From contig NZ_CAMYOM010000002.1 of assembly GCF_947260015.1 (NCBI RefSeq), positions 99,318 through 163,317 of the forward strand: a DNA stretch of 64,000 bases, in the 5' to 3' direction. The notes below the pieces were generated by a model, which ran no database searches, was not told the DNA's origin, and saw only the letters and a list, made by a program, of their open reading frames with translations. The stretch comes from an uncultured Eudoraea sp. (GTDB taxonomy: Bacteria; Bacteroidota; Bacteroidia; Flavobacteriales; Flavobacteriaceae). How positions within the stretch are numbered: position 1 is the stretch's first letter; every line of letters begins with the position of its first letter. Position numbers and translations under genes: made by a program. Below, in pieces: positions 1 to 7,763 of the stretch.

Positions 1-441
1 TTTTTCTTGTTCCGTAATAAAATCGCTCATCATGGAATTAGTTCCCTCATCTTGGGCCTCATCAGAGTCTGCCAGGATTTTACGTTCAATAAGCAGAAGT
101 TCTTTTAAAGAATCAACGATCAGTTGAATTGCTTCTTCATCCTTTGTTACATTTTTACCTATCGGAACATTTGAATTTTCCATATAATCCTCAAAGGTAT
201 GAAGTGGAACTTCACCTAAGGTTAATATTCGTTCGGCAATTTCATCTACTTTTAAATTTGCATCGTCGTATAACTCTTCAAATTTTGCATGCAGATCAAA
301 AAAACTTTTCCCTTTAATGTTCCAGTGAATACCTCTTAGGTTTTGATAGTACGTTTGAAAGTTTGCTAACAATTTATTCAAATCCTTACTTAGTGACTTG
401 GATTTCTCCGTATTCAGACCAATACTGTTTAATTTCATCAT
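1..441 (-). CDS. dps: Dps family ferritin-like DNA-binding protein, 3' end cut by the window edge
   Basis: Dps proteins form dodecamers that oxidise and store iron using H2O2 and shield DNA in stressed cells. The 147 visible residues cover almost the whole family length (about 155-160); only the last few are missing because the frame is still open at base 1. The ferroxidase signature is complete: H39 and H51 twelve residues apart, then D66 and E70, in the order H-x11-H-x14-D-x3-E seen across the family, with the motif HWN..G..F..LH..F and AERI. Two ATG codons are adjacent at 441 and 438. It is divergent from oxyR over about 100 bp, the usual peroxide-regulon arrangement, so OxyR control is likely. 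Family assignment is firm. Confidence 0.93.
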   Translation of the reverse strand, partial: MMKLNSIGLNTEKSKSLSKDLNKLLANFQTYYQNLRGIHWNIKGKSFFDLHAKFEELYDDANLKVDEIAERILTLGEVPLHTFEDYMENSNVPIGKNVTKDEEAIQLIVDSLKELLLIERKILADSDEAQDEGTNSMMSDFITEQEK

Positions 442-510
442 GTATTTTTTTATTTATTATAAAGTTATTAAATATTTATTCCTTGTAGTATAAATTTTAT
501 TGATAGTTCT

Positions 511-530
511 TATATTTGTATTACACAAAT
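511..530 (+). promoter_or_regulatory. oxyR promoter -7 box with overlapping inverted repeat
   Basis: TATATTTG at 511-518 matches the Bacteroidota -7 consensus TAnnTTTG, 22 bp before the oxyR ATG. It overlaps a perfect inverted repeat ATTTGT-N5-ACAAAT (514-530), which may be an operator shared with the divergent dps promoter. The operator role is inferred from position only. Confidence 0.5.
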
Positions 531-539
531 TTATGATAG

Positions 540-1481
540 ATGACCATTACCCAATTGCAATATGTTTTGGCTGTTGCGGAGTACCGGAATTTCACCCTGG
601 CTGCCGAAAAAAGTTTTGTTACGCAGCCTACTCTGAGCATGCAAGTGCAAAAACTTGAAGACGAACTCGACGTACTTATTTTTGACAGAAGCAAGAAACC
701 GATCCGTATAACAGAAGCGGGTCAAAAAATTGTTGCACAGGCAAAAAACATTGTAAATGAAGCCGAACGAATAAAGGATATTGTTGATCAGGAAAAGGGG
801 TTTATTGGTGGTGAATATACTCTGGGTATTATTCCCACAGTTATGCCCACTTTACTGCCCATGTTTCTTAAAGCATTTATCAATAAATACCCGAAGGTAA
901 ATCTGATAATAAAAGAGCAAAGTACAGAAACCATTATAAGGAATATACAGGAAGGCCATTTAGACGGTGCTATTGCCGCAACACCTCTGGAAATAGAGTA
1001 CATAAAAGAAAGGCCGTTATATTATGAACCCTTTGTTGGGTATGTACCTAAAAACCATAGACTTAGAGAAGCAAATAAACTAAATCCAAGTGATCTGGAT
1101 ATTAGTGATATTTTATTGTTAAAGGACGGGCATTGTTTTAGAGATGGAGTGATAAATCTATGCAAAACACCAAAAAAATACGAAGATGAGCATTTTCGGT
1201 TACAAAGCGGCAGTTTTGAAACATTGGTGAATCTGGCTGATGAAGAAATGGGAATGACCTTATTACCTTACCTAAATACCCTGGAATTGGATGAGAAAAA
1301 AAAGAAAAATTTAAAATTTTTTAATAAGCCCTCTCCAGCCAGGGAAGTAAGCCTTATTTATCACAAAAGTGAACTTAAGATCCAGATTACACGGGCATTA
1401 AATGAAGTTATTTCGGGGATTGTGCGTGGTGCAATCACGTTTCAGGATGTAAAAATTATTAGTCCGATCAATAAAAATTAA
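540..1481 (+). CDS. oxyR: OxyR, LysR-family peroxide-sensing regulator
   Basis: LysR-type activator of 313 residues. The N-terminal winged helix-turn-helix (about residues 1-60, with the AA-x-x-SF-x-TQP-x-LS core) is followed by a substrate-binding-like regulatory domain. The segment KDGHC-FRDGVINLC carries two cysteines at residues 199 and 208, the same positions and nine-residue spacing as the peroxide-reactive pair C199/C208 of E. coli OxyR, so thiol-disulfide sensing of H2O2 is very likely. It is divergent from dps, a classical target. The start ATG lies 22 bp after a TATATTTG box. A hairpin follows the stop codon. Identification is firm. Confidence 0.95.
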   Translation: MTITQLQYVLAVAEYRNFTLAAEKSFVTQPTLSMQVQKLEDELDVLIFDRSKKPIRITEAGQKIVAQAKNIVNEAERIKDIVDQEKGFIGGEYTLGIIPTVMPTLLPMFLKAFINKYPKVNLIIKEQSTETIIRNIQEGHLDGAIAATPLEIEYIKERPLYYEPFVGYVPKNHRLREANKLNPSDLDISDILLLKDGHCFRDGVINLCKTPKKYEDEHFRLQSGSFETLVNLADEEMGMTLLPYLNTLELDEKKKKNLKFFNKPSPAREVSLIYHKSELKIQITRALNEVISGIVRGAITFQDVKIISPINKN

Positions 1482-1505
1482 AAGCCACCTTGTTGGGTGG
1501 CTTTT
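1482..1505 (+). terminator. Rho-independent terminator of oxyR
   Basis: AAGCCACC-N6-GGTGGCTT stem (1482-1489 and 1496-1503) followed by TT, directly after the oxyR stop codon. It also lies just beyond the stop of the converging small gene, so it may serve both. Confidence 0.8.
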
Positions 1506-1508
1506 AGG

Positions 1509-1706
1509 TTATACGTTTAGATAAATTAATGTAGGCTGTAGCTCTGGCTTATCCGTAATAAAATTTTGTAACCAGGCTTTCAACTCTTCAATTTCGTCAG
1601 GCAATAGTTTAGTTATTGCTTTTTTGAGTTCTTTACTAAAGAGTTTTACATCAAAACTTACTTTTTGGAGTACTGTTTTATAATACTCCAGAACAGCTTT
1701 TGCCAT
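1509..1706 (-). CDS. Small conserved flavobacterial protein, function unknown
   Basis: A 65-residue soluble protein starting MAKAVLEYYKTVLQKVSFD and rich in Lys, Leu and Glu, predicted mostly helical. Small single-copy proteins with a similar opening and the middle pattern 'KKA...LLP.E...L..WL..F...KPEL' are, from memory, common in Flavobacteriia and uncharacterised. The ATG at 1706 is preferred over an in-frame upstream codon at 1751 because the family pattern begins at MAKA. It converges on oxyR with the terminator between them. No signal peptide or membrane segment is visible. Confidence 0.7.
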   Translation of the reverse strand: MAKAVLEYYKTVLQKVSFDVKLFSKELKKAITKLLPDEIEELKAWLQNFITDKPELQPTLIYLNV

Positions 1707-1829
1707 ATTTAGACTTTGTTTTAAAAAAATTGTTATTCCAAATTTAACCAAAAAAAGCTTTGGTTTATTGTATGTATTTCGTTAAAAATTGGATAATTTC
1801 ATGTTAAGATCTATTTTTTTCCTAACCAA

Positions 1830-3119
1830 GTGCGTGATAATAAAGTAAATAAAATCTTAAATATTTGTAGTTTAGCCCTTTCATTAGTTCTTTTTGGGGC
1901 CTGCGCGTCTGGTAAAAAGTTAGACAAAACTTTCAATGCTGCATTGAAGCCTGAAACTTTCAGAAATCATTTTACCGGAATTATGATCTTCGATCCAAAA
2001 TCCGGTGATACTTTGTACCGTCTCAACAGTGATAAGTATTTTACTCCGGCTAGTAATACTAAAATTTTTACCCTTTATACATCATTAGTACTCCTGCCCA
2101 AACAGATTCCCGCATTGAAATATTGTAAAGTGAACGATACCCTGTTTATAGAAGGTACAGGAGATCCCTCCTTATTACATCCATATTTAAACGACAGTTC
2201 TGTAACCCGGTTTTTAAAGGACTATAAAAATATCTCCCTCATACAGAATAACTTTATGGATAGCAGATTAGGACCTGGCTGGACATGGGAAGACTATGAT
2301 GGGTATTATTCTGCCGAACGCAGTGGCTTACCCATATTTGGTAATGTTGTAACTATCTCTAATACGGATTCCCTACGTGTGATTCCCAACTATTTTATGT
2401 CGAATGTAAACCTGCTAAAAAACACAATTAATCGCGAGATTGATACAAATACTTTTTATTTCGATCCTACAAGAAAAGACACTCTTGAAATTCCATTTAA
2501 AACAGATAATATTGTAATTCAGCGGCTTTTGGAAACAGCGCTCGGCAGAGAAATATCAATAGTTCAAAAAATGCCTTGCGAAGAAAAAATGATACTCCCG
2601 GGAATATTAACCGATAGTATAAATAAAAGAATGATGCAGGAAAGTGATAATTTTTTAGCTGAGCAATTACTCCTCCTGGCATCCTCTACCCTATCAGATA
2701 CTTTAAACACAGAAACAGCTATAGCGTACATGCTAAAAAATCACCTTAAAGGTTTAAAACAAACGCCTAGATGGGTAGATGGTTCCGGACTTTCCAGATA
2801 TAATCTTTTTAGCCCTGAGGCTATGGTATATGTTTTACACGAAATTTACAGGGAGGTTCCAAAAGAACGACTATTCCATCTTTTTGCAGTTGGAGGAGAA
2901 TCGGGTACAATAGCTAATTGGTACCCGGGAAATCCCCATCCATATATCTATGCGAAAACAGGTACACTTGGTAATAATCATAATATAAGTGGGTATTTAA
3001 TAACTAAATCCGGGAAAACCCTGATATTCAGTTTTATGAATAATCATTTTACGAATCCCTCTTCGGATATAAAAAAACAAATGCAGCATGTTTTCGAGTG
3101 GGTACGGGACAACTATTAA
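1830..3119 (+). CDS. dacB: D-alanyl-D-alanine carboxypeptidase/endopeptidase, PBP4-type (peptidase S13), lipoprotein
   Basis: Low-molecular-weight penicillin-binding protein that trims or cleaves peptidoglycan peptides in the periplasm. All three active-site motifs are present: SxxK as S75-N-T-K78, SxN as S272-D-N274, and KTG at 376-378. The N terminus is a type II signal peptide ending at C25 (LFGAC), so the protein is probably lipid-anchored. At 429 residues it is slightly shorter than E. coli DacB (about 477), consistent with a reduced inserted domain. The start is GTG at 1830; no suitable in-frame ATG lies upstream and the signal peptide needs this start. It converges with nudK, overlapping by 4 bp at the 3' ends. 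Confidence 0.88.
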   Translation: MRDNKVNKILNICSLALSLVLFGACASGKKLDKTFNAALKPETFRNHFTGIMIFDPKSGDTLYRLNSDKYFTPASNTKIFTLYTSLVLLPKQIPALKYCKVNDTLFIEGTGDPSLLHPYLNDSSVTRFLKDYKNISLIQNNFMDSRLGPGWTWEDYDGYYSAERSGLPIFGNVVTISNTDSLRVIPNYFMSNVNLLKNTINREIDTNTFYFDPTRKDTLEIPFKTDNIVIQRLLETALGREISIVQKMPCEEKMILPGILTDSINKRMMQESDNFLAEQLLLLASSTLSDTLNTETAIAYMLKNHLKGLKQTPRWVDGSGLSRYNLFSPEAMVYVLHEIYREVPKERLFHLFAVGGESGTIANWYPGNPHPYIYAKTGTLGNNHNISGYLITKSGKTLIFSFMNNHFTNPSSDIKKQMQHVFEWVRDNY

Positions 3120-3694
3120 ATTATCTTATTTAAACTCGCGTATTGCAAGAGCATAATGGTTTTTGCATCTTTTATTTCCCCTTTTCTAATCATATCCAGT
3201 GCCTTATCAACTAAAACTTCAAGTACTTCAATATTTTCACTCTCATCTGCTGCACCCCCACCTTCTCCTACTTTCATTTGCTCTTCGTATTCCCCAATAA
3301 AAAAGTGAAGTATTTCGGTTACGGAGCCGGGAGACATATATGATTCAAATACCTTTTTTACATGATGTATTTTATACCCGGTCTCTTCCTCTACTTCTTT
3401 TTTGATGCAGTCTTCAGGATGAGCCCCATCCAAGACTCCGGCGCATACCTCTATCATCATCCCGGAAGGATTTCCATTTAAAAAGGTGGGCATCCTGAAT
3501 TGTTTGGTTAGAATAATGGTTCCTTTCTGTTTGTTATACAACAAGATTGCAGCTCCATTTCCACGGTCATAAGACTCGCGAATCTGAGTTTCCCATTCAC
3601 CATCATCCTTTTGATATTCATATGTGTACTTGCATAAGGTGTACCAATTATCTGATAAAACGTCTTTTCTAATATTTTTAATCTTGTTGTTCAA
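3116..3694 (-). CDS. nudK: Nudix hydrolase, GDP-mannose pyrophosphatase NudK-like
   Basis: A 192-residue Nudix enzyme of the NudK/GDPMK group, which hydrolyses GDP-mannose to GMP and mannose 1-phosphate. The sequence runs closely parallel to E. coli NudK from the N terminus (RKDVLSDNWYTL, DRGNGAAILLYN, AGVLDG) through the Nudix helix KKEVEEETGY and the following YMSPGSVTE..HFFIGEY and GGGA.DE..NIEVLE stretches. The start is TTG at 3694; it is well supported because the residues straight after it match the family N terminus. Whether the substrate is GDP-mannose or another nucleotide sugar is inferred. Confidence 0.87.
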   Translation of the reverse strand: MNNKIKNIRKDVLSDNWYTLCKYTYEYQKDDGEWETQIRESYDRGNGAAILLYNKQKGTIILTKQFRMPTFLNGNPSGMMIEVCAGVLDGAHPEDCIKKEVEEETGYKIHHVKKVFESYMSPGSVTEILHFFIGEYEEQMKVGEGGGAADESENIEVLEVLVDKALDMIRKGEIKDAKTIMLLQYASLNKII

Positions 3695-3738
3695 ATTCGT
3701 CGAATTTTATATTAGTTGAAGTATTTCATATAAATGGT

Positions 3739-4392
3739 TTATACGGTAAGTGCATTATTTAAATACCTTCTAAAAGGCAGCATTTCTCTGTATACCTTTA
3801 TAATAATTTCTTTAAAATCATTGCTTAGTACCTGATCTTTTGAAAGCTCGTGAACTACGGCATAGGATTTATTTCTCAACAAATCAATGTAAGGATGCTC
3901 CTTGTTAAAACCTTTGGGAGCAGCTTTCAACTTTTCATCAATATACAGCGAGCCAAAAGTTTCTTTAAATGAATCTTTATTGATAATTTTTATTAGTTCT
4001 TCCCCATTATAATCTATAGCATCCCTTATACTTCGTAGTGATTTTGGATCCGGCCGCCAAATACCGCCGGCAAGCAAAGATTGATTTATTCCAATCTGAA
4101 TATAGAAATCTCCTGTCCCGGGTGCTTTATCCATACCCGCGCCAAAGTGATCTTTATAAATAGGCTTGTTCGGGTGAAACATAAGATTATTATTAATCCT
4201 GTTTATGCCCTTTTTTCCAGGAGTTGGGTAATAATACTTATCAATATCTGCCAGGGTATTATCCAGATCATCTAACCAGCTAATAAATTCTGTGCGAATT
4301 TCCTTATACCTTTTTCGGTTGGTGTCCATCCAGACCTTGGAATTGTTCTTCTCCAATTCACTTAAAAAATCAAATAGCTTATTAAAATTCAT
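3739..4392 (-). CDS. DUF2461 domain-containing protein (TIGR02453 family)
   Basis: A 217-residue soluble protein of the DUF2461 family, biochemical role unknown. Family hallmarks are the N-terminal LFDFLSELEKNNSKVWMDTNR stretch, 'NRINNNLMFHPNKPIYKDHFGA' in the middle (given here in part), the Gly-rich FYIQIG...LAGGIWRP segment and the closing region MLPFRRYLNNAL. Length fits the family (about 210-230). It lies between nudK and the AIM24-family gene on the same strand with gaps of about 40 bp, so the three may be cotranscribed, but the functions show no clear link. Confidence 0.8.
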   Translation of the reverse strand: MNFNKLFDFLSELEKNNSKVWMDTNRKRYKEIRTEFISWLDDLDNTLADIDKYYYPTPGKKGINRINNNLMFHPNKPIYKDHFGAGMDKAPGTGDFYIQIGINQSLLAGGIWRPDPKSLRSIRDAIDYNGEELIKIINKDSFKETFGSLYIDEKLKAAPKGFNKEHPYIDLLRNKSYAVVHELSKDQVLSNDFKEIIIKVYREMLPFRRYLNNALTV

Positions 4393-4432
4393 AAGGAGAT
4401 AAGTCTGGCTCCGCAGTTTTATAGCTGTTTAT

Positions 4433-5239
4433 TTAGAATCGATTATCGCCATCCAGCAGATCCCCTATTCCTCCCAAAATACTTCCTTCACCTTTATCTT
4501 TTCCTCCCCCTTTTGGCGCTGCAGCCCAAACTCTGCCAGCCAGTCTGCTAAAAGGCAGGGATTGAATATAAACCGTTCCCGGTCCTCTTAAAGACGCGAA
4601 GAACAATCCTTCACCACCAAATACAGTATTTTTGATTCCTCCAACAAATTCAATATCGTAGTCTATATCCTTCGTAAACCCTACAATACAACCCGTATCA
4701 ACTTTTAAAATTTCACCCGGTCCTAACTCTTTCTTAGCCAGGGTACCACCGGCATGAACAAAGGCCATCCCATCACCTTCCAGTTTCTGCATTATAAAAC
4801 CTTCACCCCCAAACAGGCCCCTGCCAAGTCGTTTAGAGAATTCTATCCCAATAGAAACTCCTTTGGCCGCGCAGAGAAAGGCATCTTTCTGACAAATAAA
4901 TCTCCCCTGTTTTTCAGATAAATCAATGGGCAAAATCTTACCCGGGTAAGGAGAAGCAAAACTAACTTCCTTTTTGCCTTGACCCACATTTAAAAAAGCA
5001 GTCATAAACAAGCTCTCGCCGGTAAGAATTCGTTTTCCAGCCGAAAATATTTTGCCCAGTACACTGTTATCCTGATTGGAACCATCGCCAAAAATGGTGT
5101 CCATCTTTATATCAGTGTCCATCATCATAAAGCTGCCGGCTTCGGCAACAACAGCTTCCTGTGGGTCCAATTCTATTTCCACATATTGCATTTCTTCACC
5201 ATATATGTGGTAGTCTATTTCGTGATTTGTGTTAGTCAT
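4433..5239 (-). CDS. TIGR00266/AIM24 family protein
   Basis: A 268-residue protein of the AIM24 (TIGR00266) family, related to mitochondrial altered-inheritance protein 24; the molecular function in bacteria is not established. The sequence has the family pattern of short beta repeats with many glycines: AVVAEAGSFMMMD near the N terminus, GRGLFGGEGFIMQKLEG in the middle and 'VFGGEGLFFASLRGPGTVYIQSLP' (part) near the end. No signal peptide or transmembrane segment is visible, so it is probably cytoplasmic. The start ATG at 5239 is the first in-frame ATG and gives the usual family length. Confidence 0.8.
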   Translation of the reverse strand: MTNTNHEIDYHIYGEEMQYVEIELDPQEAVVAEAGSFMMMDTDIKMDTIFGDGSNQDNSVLGKIFSAGKRILTGESLFMTAFLNVGQGKKEVSFASPYPGKILPIDLSEKQGRFICQKDAFLCAAKGVSIGIEFSKRLGRGLFGGEGFIMQKLEGDGMAFVHAGGTLAKKELGPGEILKVDTGCIVGFTKDIDYDIEFVGGIKNTVFGGEGLFFASLRGPGTVYIQSLPFSRLAGRVWAAAPKGGGKDKGEGSILGGIGDLLDGDNRF

Positions 5240-5526
5240 TTTATTTGAATTTTTTAATGTTTAATGCAACTTTATATTGGTATCGATTTATGCAGATTTG
5301 TTACAATTACTACTAAATATATAGCGTTAATAATTGCTTTTTTAGGATTCAAAGATTCAACAGTTTTTTAATAATCTACCTATTTTGTCTCTAAATTTAA
5401 AAAATTAATATGCCTACTACTTTGAAAATCAATTTAATTAAAGTCCGTTTCCAGTTAATTTATAATAATAAAGTAGGGTTTTCAACGTTTTTTTTTATAG
5501 TAAAAAATGAACTTTAATTATTTGCT

Positions 5527-5994
5527 ATGATTTTTTCTAAATTTTTCTATCTACAATTCCGAAGAACAATTAAGTCAGTTTTCTTTATATGTGCCCTAGC
5601 ATTTTTAACTAGTTGCAATAGCGATGATGATGCTTTTGCACAAGTCACAGTAAACGGAACAGTAATTGTAACAGATGTCTCTGACTTCAATGGGGATATC
5701 GATGCCAGTTATACAGGAAATGGGGGGACATTGAATCGTTCATTCATTTGGAACAATAACTTGAGTACGGCTGATTACAATGCAGACATTACGGCAACTT
5801 CTCTTGGAAACTTTCAAATAACTGTTAGGGATTCTGAAGAAACAATTGTTTTAGATAGAACCATTCAAGGAGGAACAGAACCTGACAGTATTGATGGAGT
5901 TACATCATCTGGAGCATCTGGCATTTGGACGGTTACCATTCAGTTAACAAATTTCAATGGGGATGGTAGTTTTTCCCTAAGTGAAGGTAACTAA
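5527..5994 (+). CDS. Hypothetical lipoprotein
   Basis: A 155-residue protein with a long N-terminal hydrophobic signal and lipobox ending LTSC (C30), followed by SDDDA, a typical flavobacterial lipoprotein N terminus. The mature part alternates short Thr/Ser/Asn/Gly-rich beta strands and has no cysteine. I do not recognise a named domain; the composition suggests a small Ig- or beta-sandwich-like secreted protein. It stands alone, divergent from the AIM24-family gene, after an AT-rich leader of about 285 bp in which I see no other gene. Confidence 0.6.
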   Translation: MIFSKFFYLQFRRTIKSVFFICALAFLTSCNSDDDAFAQVTVNGTVIVTDVSDFNGDIDASYTGNGGTLNRSFIWNNNLSTADYNADITATSLGNFQITVRDSEETIVLDRTIQGGTEPDSIDGVTSSGASGIWTVTIQLTNFNGDGSFSLSEGN

Positions 5995-6191
5995 AGAAAC
6001 AGACTATTATTTTCGATATAATTAGGTTAATGCTATTCATAAGTGTTAACCTAATTTTATGTTGAGTAATATTTATACACCCATTGTGATATAGTCTATT
6101 TCATGTGCGTTCATTGTAATTATTTTAAGTTATCAATAGTTAGTTGATTTAGAAATCAAAATGTTACAAATACTACTTAAATATTAAAATA

Positions 6192-6647
6192 TCAGGTTCT
6201 TAATTTAACCGTCCATTCAAAATTAAAAATAGAAACCACTAGTCCGTCTTCATTTATCCCAATAGATTTCATCCAAAAGGTTTGCCCCTCTCCTGTAGCG
6301 ATGGTCTGGTCTAATGCTTCTTTTATCTTATGCCCATCCTTGCAGGTGAACGTAATTTTACCAGTTGCTTTTTTAGAGAAATTAGCATTATTATTGGCAA
6401 CAAGCATGGAAATGCTTTCAGCACGTTCTCTGATCTGTGAACTAACCATAATACCGGTGCTAAGTTCGGCTGCCATACCCTGAACGGCCCAGAACATGGA
6501 TTTAAAAGGGTTCTGATTAAACCATTTATGTCTTACGCTAACTACAGCTTTCTCTTCATCGCAGGATCTAAGTCGAACCCCGCACCACCAGGCCGATGGT
6601 AATTTAAAAAAGGCAAAGACATTGAATTTACTGGGACTTAGGCTCAT
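6192..6647 (-). CDS. DUF4442 hot-dog fold thioesterase-like protein
   Basis: A 151-residue protein of the DUF4442 family, which has the hot-dog fold of acyl-CoA thioesterases such as PaaI; the substrate is unknown. The family pattern includes the N-terminal PSAWWCGVRLRS, 'VRHKWFNQNPFKSMFWAVQGMAAELSTG' (given in part) and a C-terminal strand ending in FNFEWTVK. The segment around SMFWAVQGMAAE corresponds to the central helix that carries the catalytic acidic residue in related thioesterases. Start at ATG 6647. Monocistronic; divergent from the DUF4870 gene. Confidence 0.78.
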   Translation of the reverse strand: MSLSPSKFNVFAFFKLPSAWWCGVRLRSCDEEKAVVSVRHKWFNQNPFKSMFWAVQGMAAELSTGIMVSSQIRERAESISMLVANNNANFSKKATGKITFTCKDGHKIKEALDQTIATGEGQTFWMKSIGINEDGLVVSIFNFEWTVKLRT

Positions 6648-6728
6648 TGAACTAAAAATATATGGTAAAAGTAAGTATTCTATTTTAACTTATAAATGTT
6701 AATTTTTTGTTAAATATTAGTACTATGT

Positions 6729-6761
6729 TTTGCATAATACCTTCTTTTAGCCATATATTTG
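6729..6761 (+). promoter_or_regulatory. Bacteroidota-type promoter of the DUF4870 gene
   Basis: TTTG at 6729-6732, a 21-bp spacer, then TATATTTG at 6754-6761 fit the -33 (TTTG) and -7 (TAnnTTTG) elements of the Bacteroidota housekeeping sigma factor. The ATG follows 19 bp later. No palindromic operator is visible here, in contrast to the promoters at 20.5-35.2 kb. Confidence 0.6.
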
Positions 6762-6780
6762 CATAAGAAACTAATATGCC

Positions 6781-7263
6781 ATGACAGAGACATTGACCAA
6801 ACACGAAAGAAGTTTATCCGCAGTTATTCATGCGTCTACCCTTAGCAAGTACTTTATTCCCTTTGGGAACTTCCTCTTGCCTTTGGTATTATGGATTGCA
6901 AACAAGAAAGAACACAGCTTTGTTGACTACAATGGGAAGCAGGCTTTAAATTTTCAAATTAGCCTCTTATTGTACTCTATCATTCTTGGAATCATATCCG
7001 TTCCTTTCATACTTGGATTTATACCAGGCATTTTTGATGGAGGGTTATTGGATATTCGCGATTACAACGAGTTCAACAATATCAATTTTCATTTTATAGG
7101 TGAAAATTTACATTTTGGGTGGTGGCTTTGGCCTATAGGAATTACAGGTTTGTTACAGGTTGCTCTCTTCATTATCAATATAGTTTACACCATTTTGGCC
7201 ACTTTAAGGACAAATGAAGGGCAGTATTTTAAATATCCTATAACGATCAATTTTATAAAATAA
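6781..7263 (+). CDS. DUF4870 family membrane protein
   Basis: A 160-residue integral membrane protein with the DUF4870 signature: an N-terminal 'ALIHLS'-like stretch (here AVIHASTLSKYFIPFGNFLLPLVLW), the motif SFVDYNGKQALNFQISLLLY, then two further hydrophobic segments at about residues 55-78 and 113-135. DUF4870 proteins are small envelope proteins of unknown function, often near PspC and stress genes. It precedes the PadR-PspC-GIN operon by 160 bp and may read through into it. Confidence 0.8.
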   Translation: MTETLTKHERSLSAVIHASTLSKYFIPFGNFLLPLVLWIANKKEHSFVDYNGKQALNFQISLLLYSIILGIISVPFILGFIPGIFDGGLLDIRDYNEFNNINFHFIGENLHFGWWLWPIGITGLLQVALFIINIVYTILATLRTNEGQYFKYPITINFIK

Positions 7264-7425
7264 TAAACAGCATTAATCAAGCTGTATAACAGGAGTTATT
7301 CATCAATAAAAAAAGGAGTTTATTTATCAATCATCATCAAATGAAAAACAAAAAAACGAACAGTTAAACAGATGCTGTAATAAATCCGTGACATCAGGAT
7401 CAGCACAAAACAGAATTATGAAATT

Positions 7426-7761
7426 ATGAACATAGAAAACACAAAAGCACAGATGCGAAAAGGAGTTTTGGAATATTGCATACTCTCCATTCTTAGAGGA
7501 GAAGATAAGTATGCTTCCGAAATCCTTGGAAAACTCAAAGATGCAAAAATGCTGGTGGTTGAAGGTACAATTTATCCCTTGCTTACCAGGTTGAAGAATG
7601 CCGGGTTGCTCAATTATCGATGGGAGGAATCAACCTCCGGCCCACCCAGGAAATATTATGCACTTACAGAAACAGGTAAAGTGTTCCTTAAAGAATTGAA
7701 CATTACCTGGGATGAACTTAGAGGAGCAGTTAATTTGGTTACCAATACTAAAAACAACTAA
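7426..7761 (+). CDS. PadR-family transcriptional regulator
   Basis: A 111-residue winged-helix regulator of the PadR family. The body contains the PadR pattern: LEYCILSILRGEDKYASEIL (helices 1-2), 'VEGTIYPLLTRLKNAGLLNYRWEES' (recognition helix and wing, part) and SGPPRKYYALTETGK. There is no extra C-terminal domain, so it is a short PadR-s2-type protein. It is separated by 2 bp from the PspC gene and forms a PadR-PspC-GIN operon that recurs in Bacteroidota. It probably autoregulates this envelope-stress operon; the signal is unknown. Confidence 0.88.
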   Translation: MNIENTKAQMRKGVLEYCILSILRGEDKYASEILGKLKDAKMLVVEGTIYPLLTRLKNAGLLNYRWEESTSGPPRKYYALTETGKVFLKELNITWDELRGAVNLVTNTKNN

Positions 7762-7763
7762 CA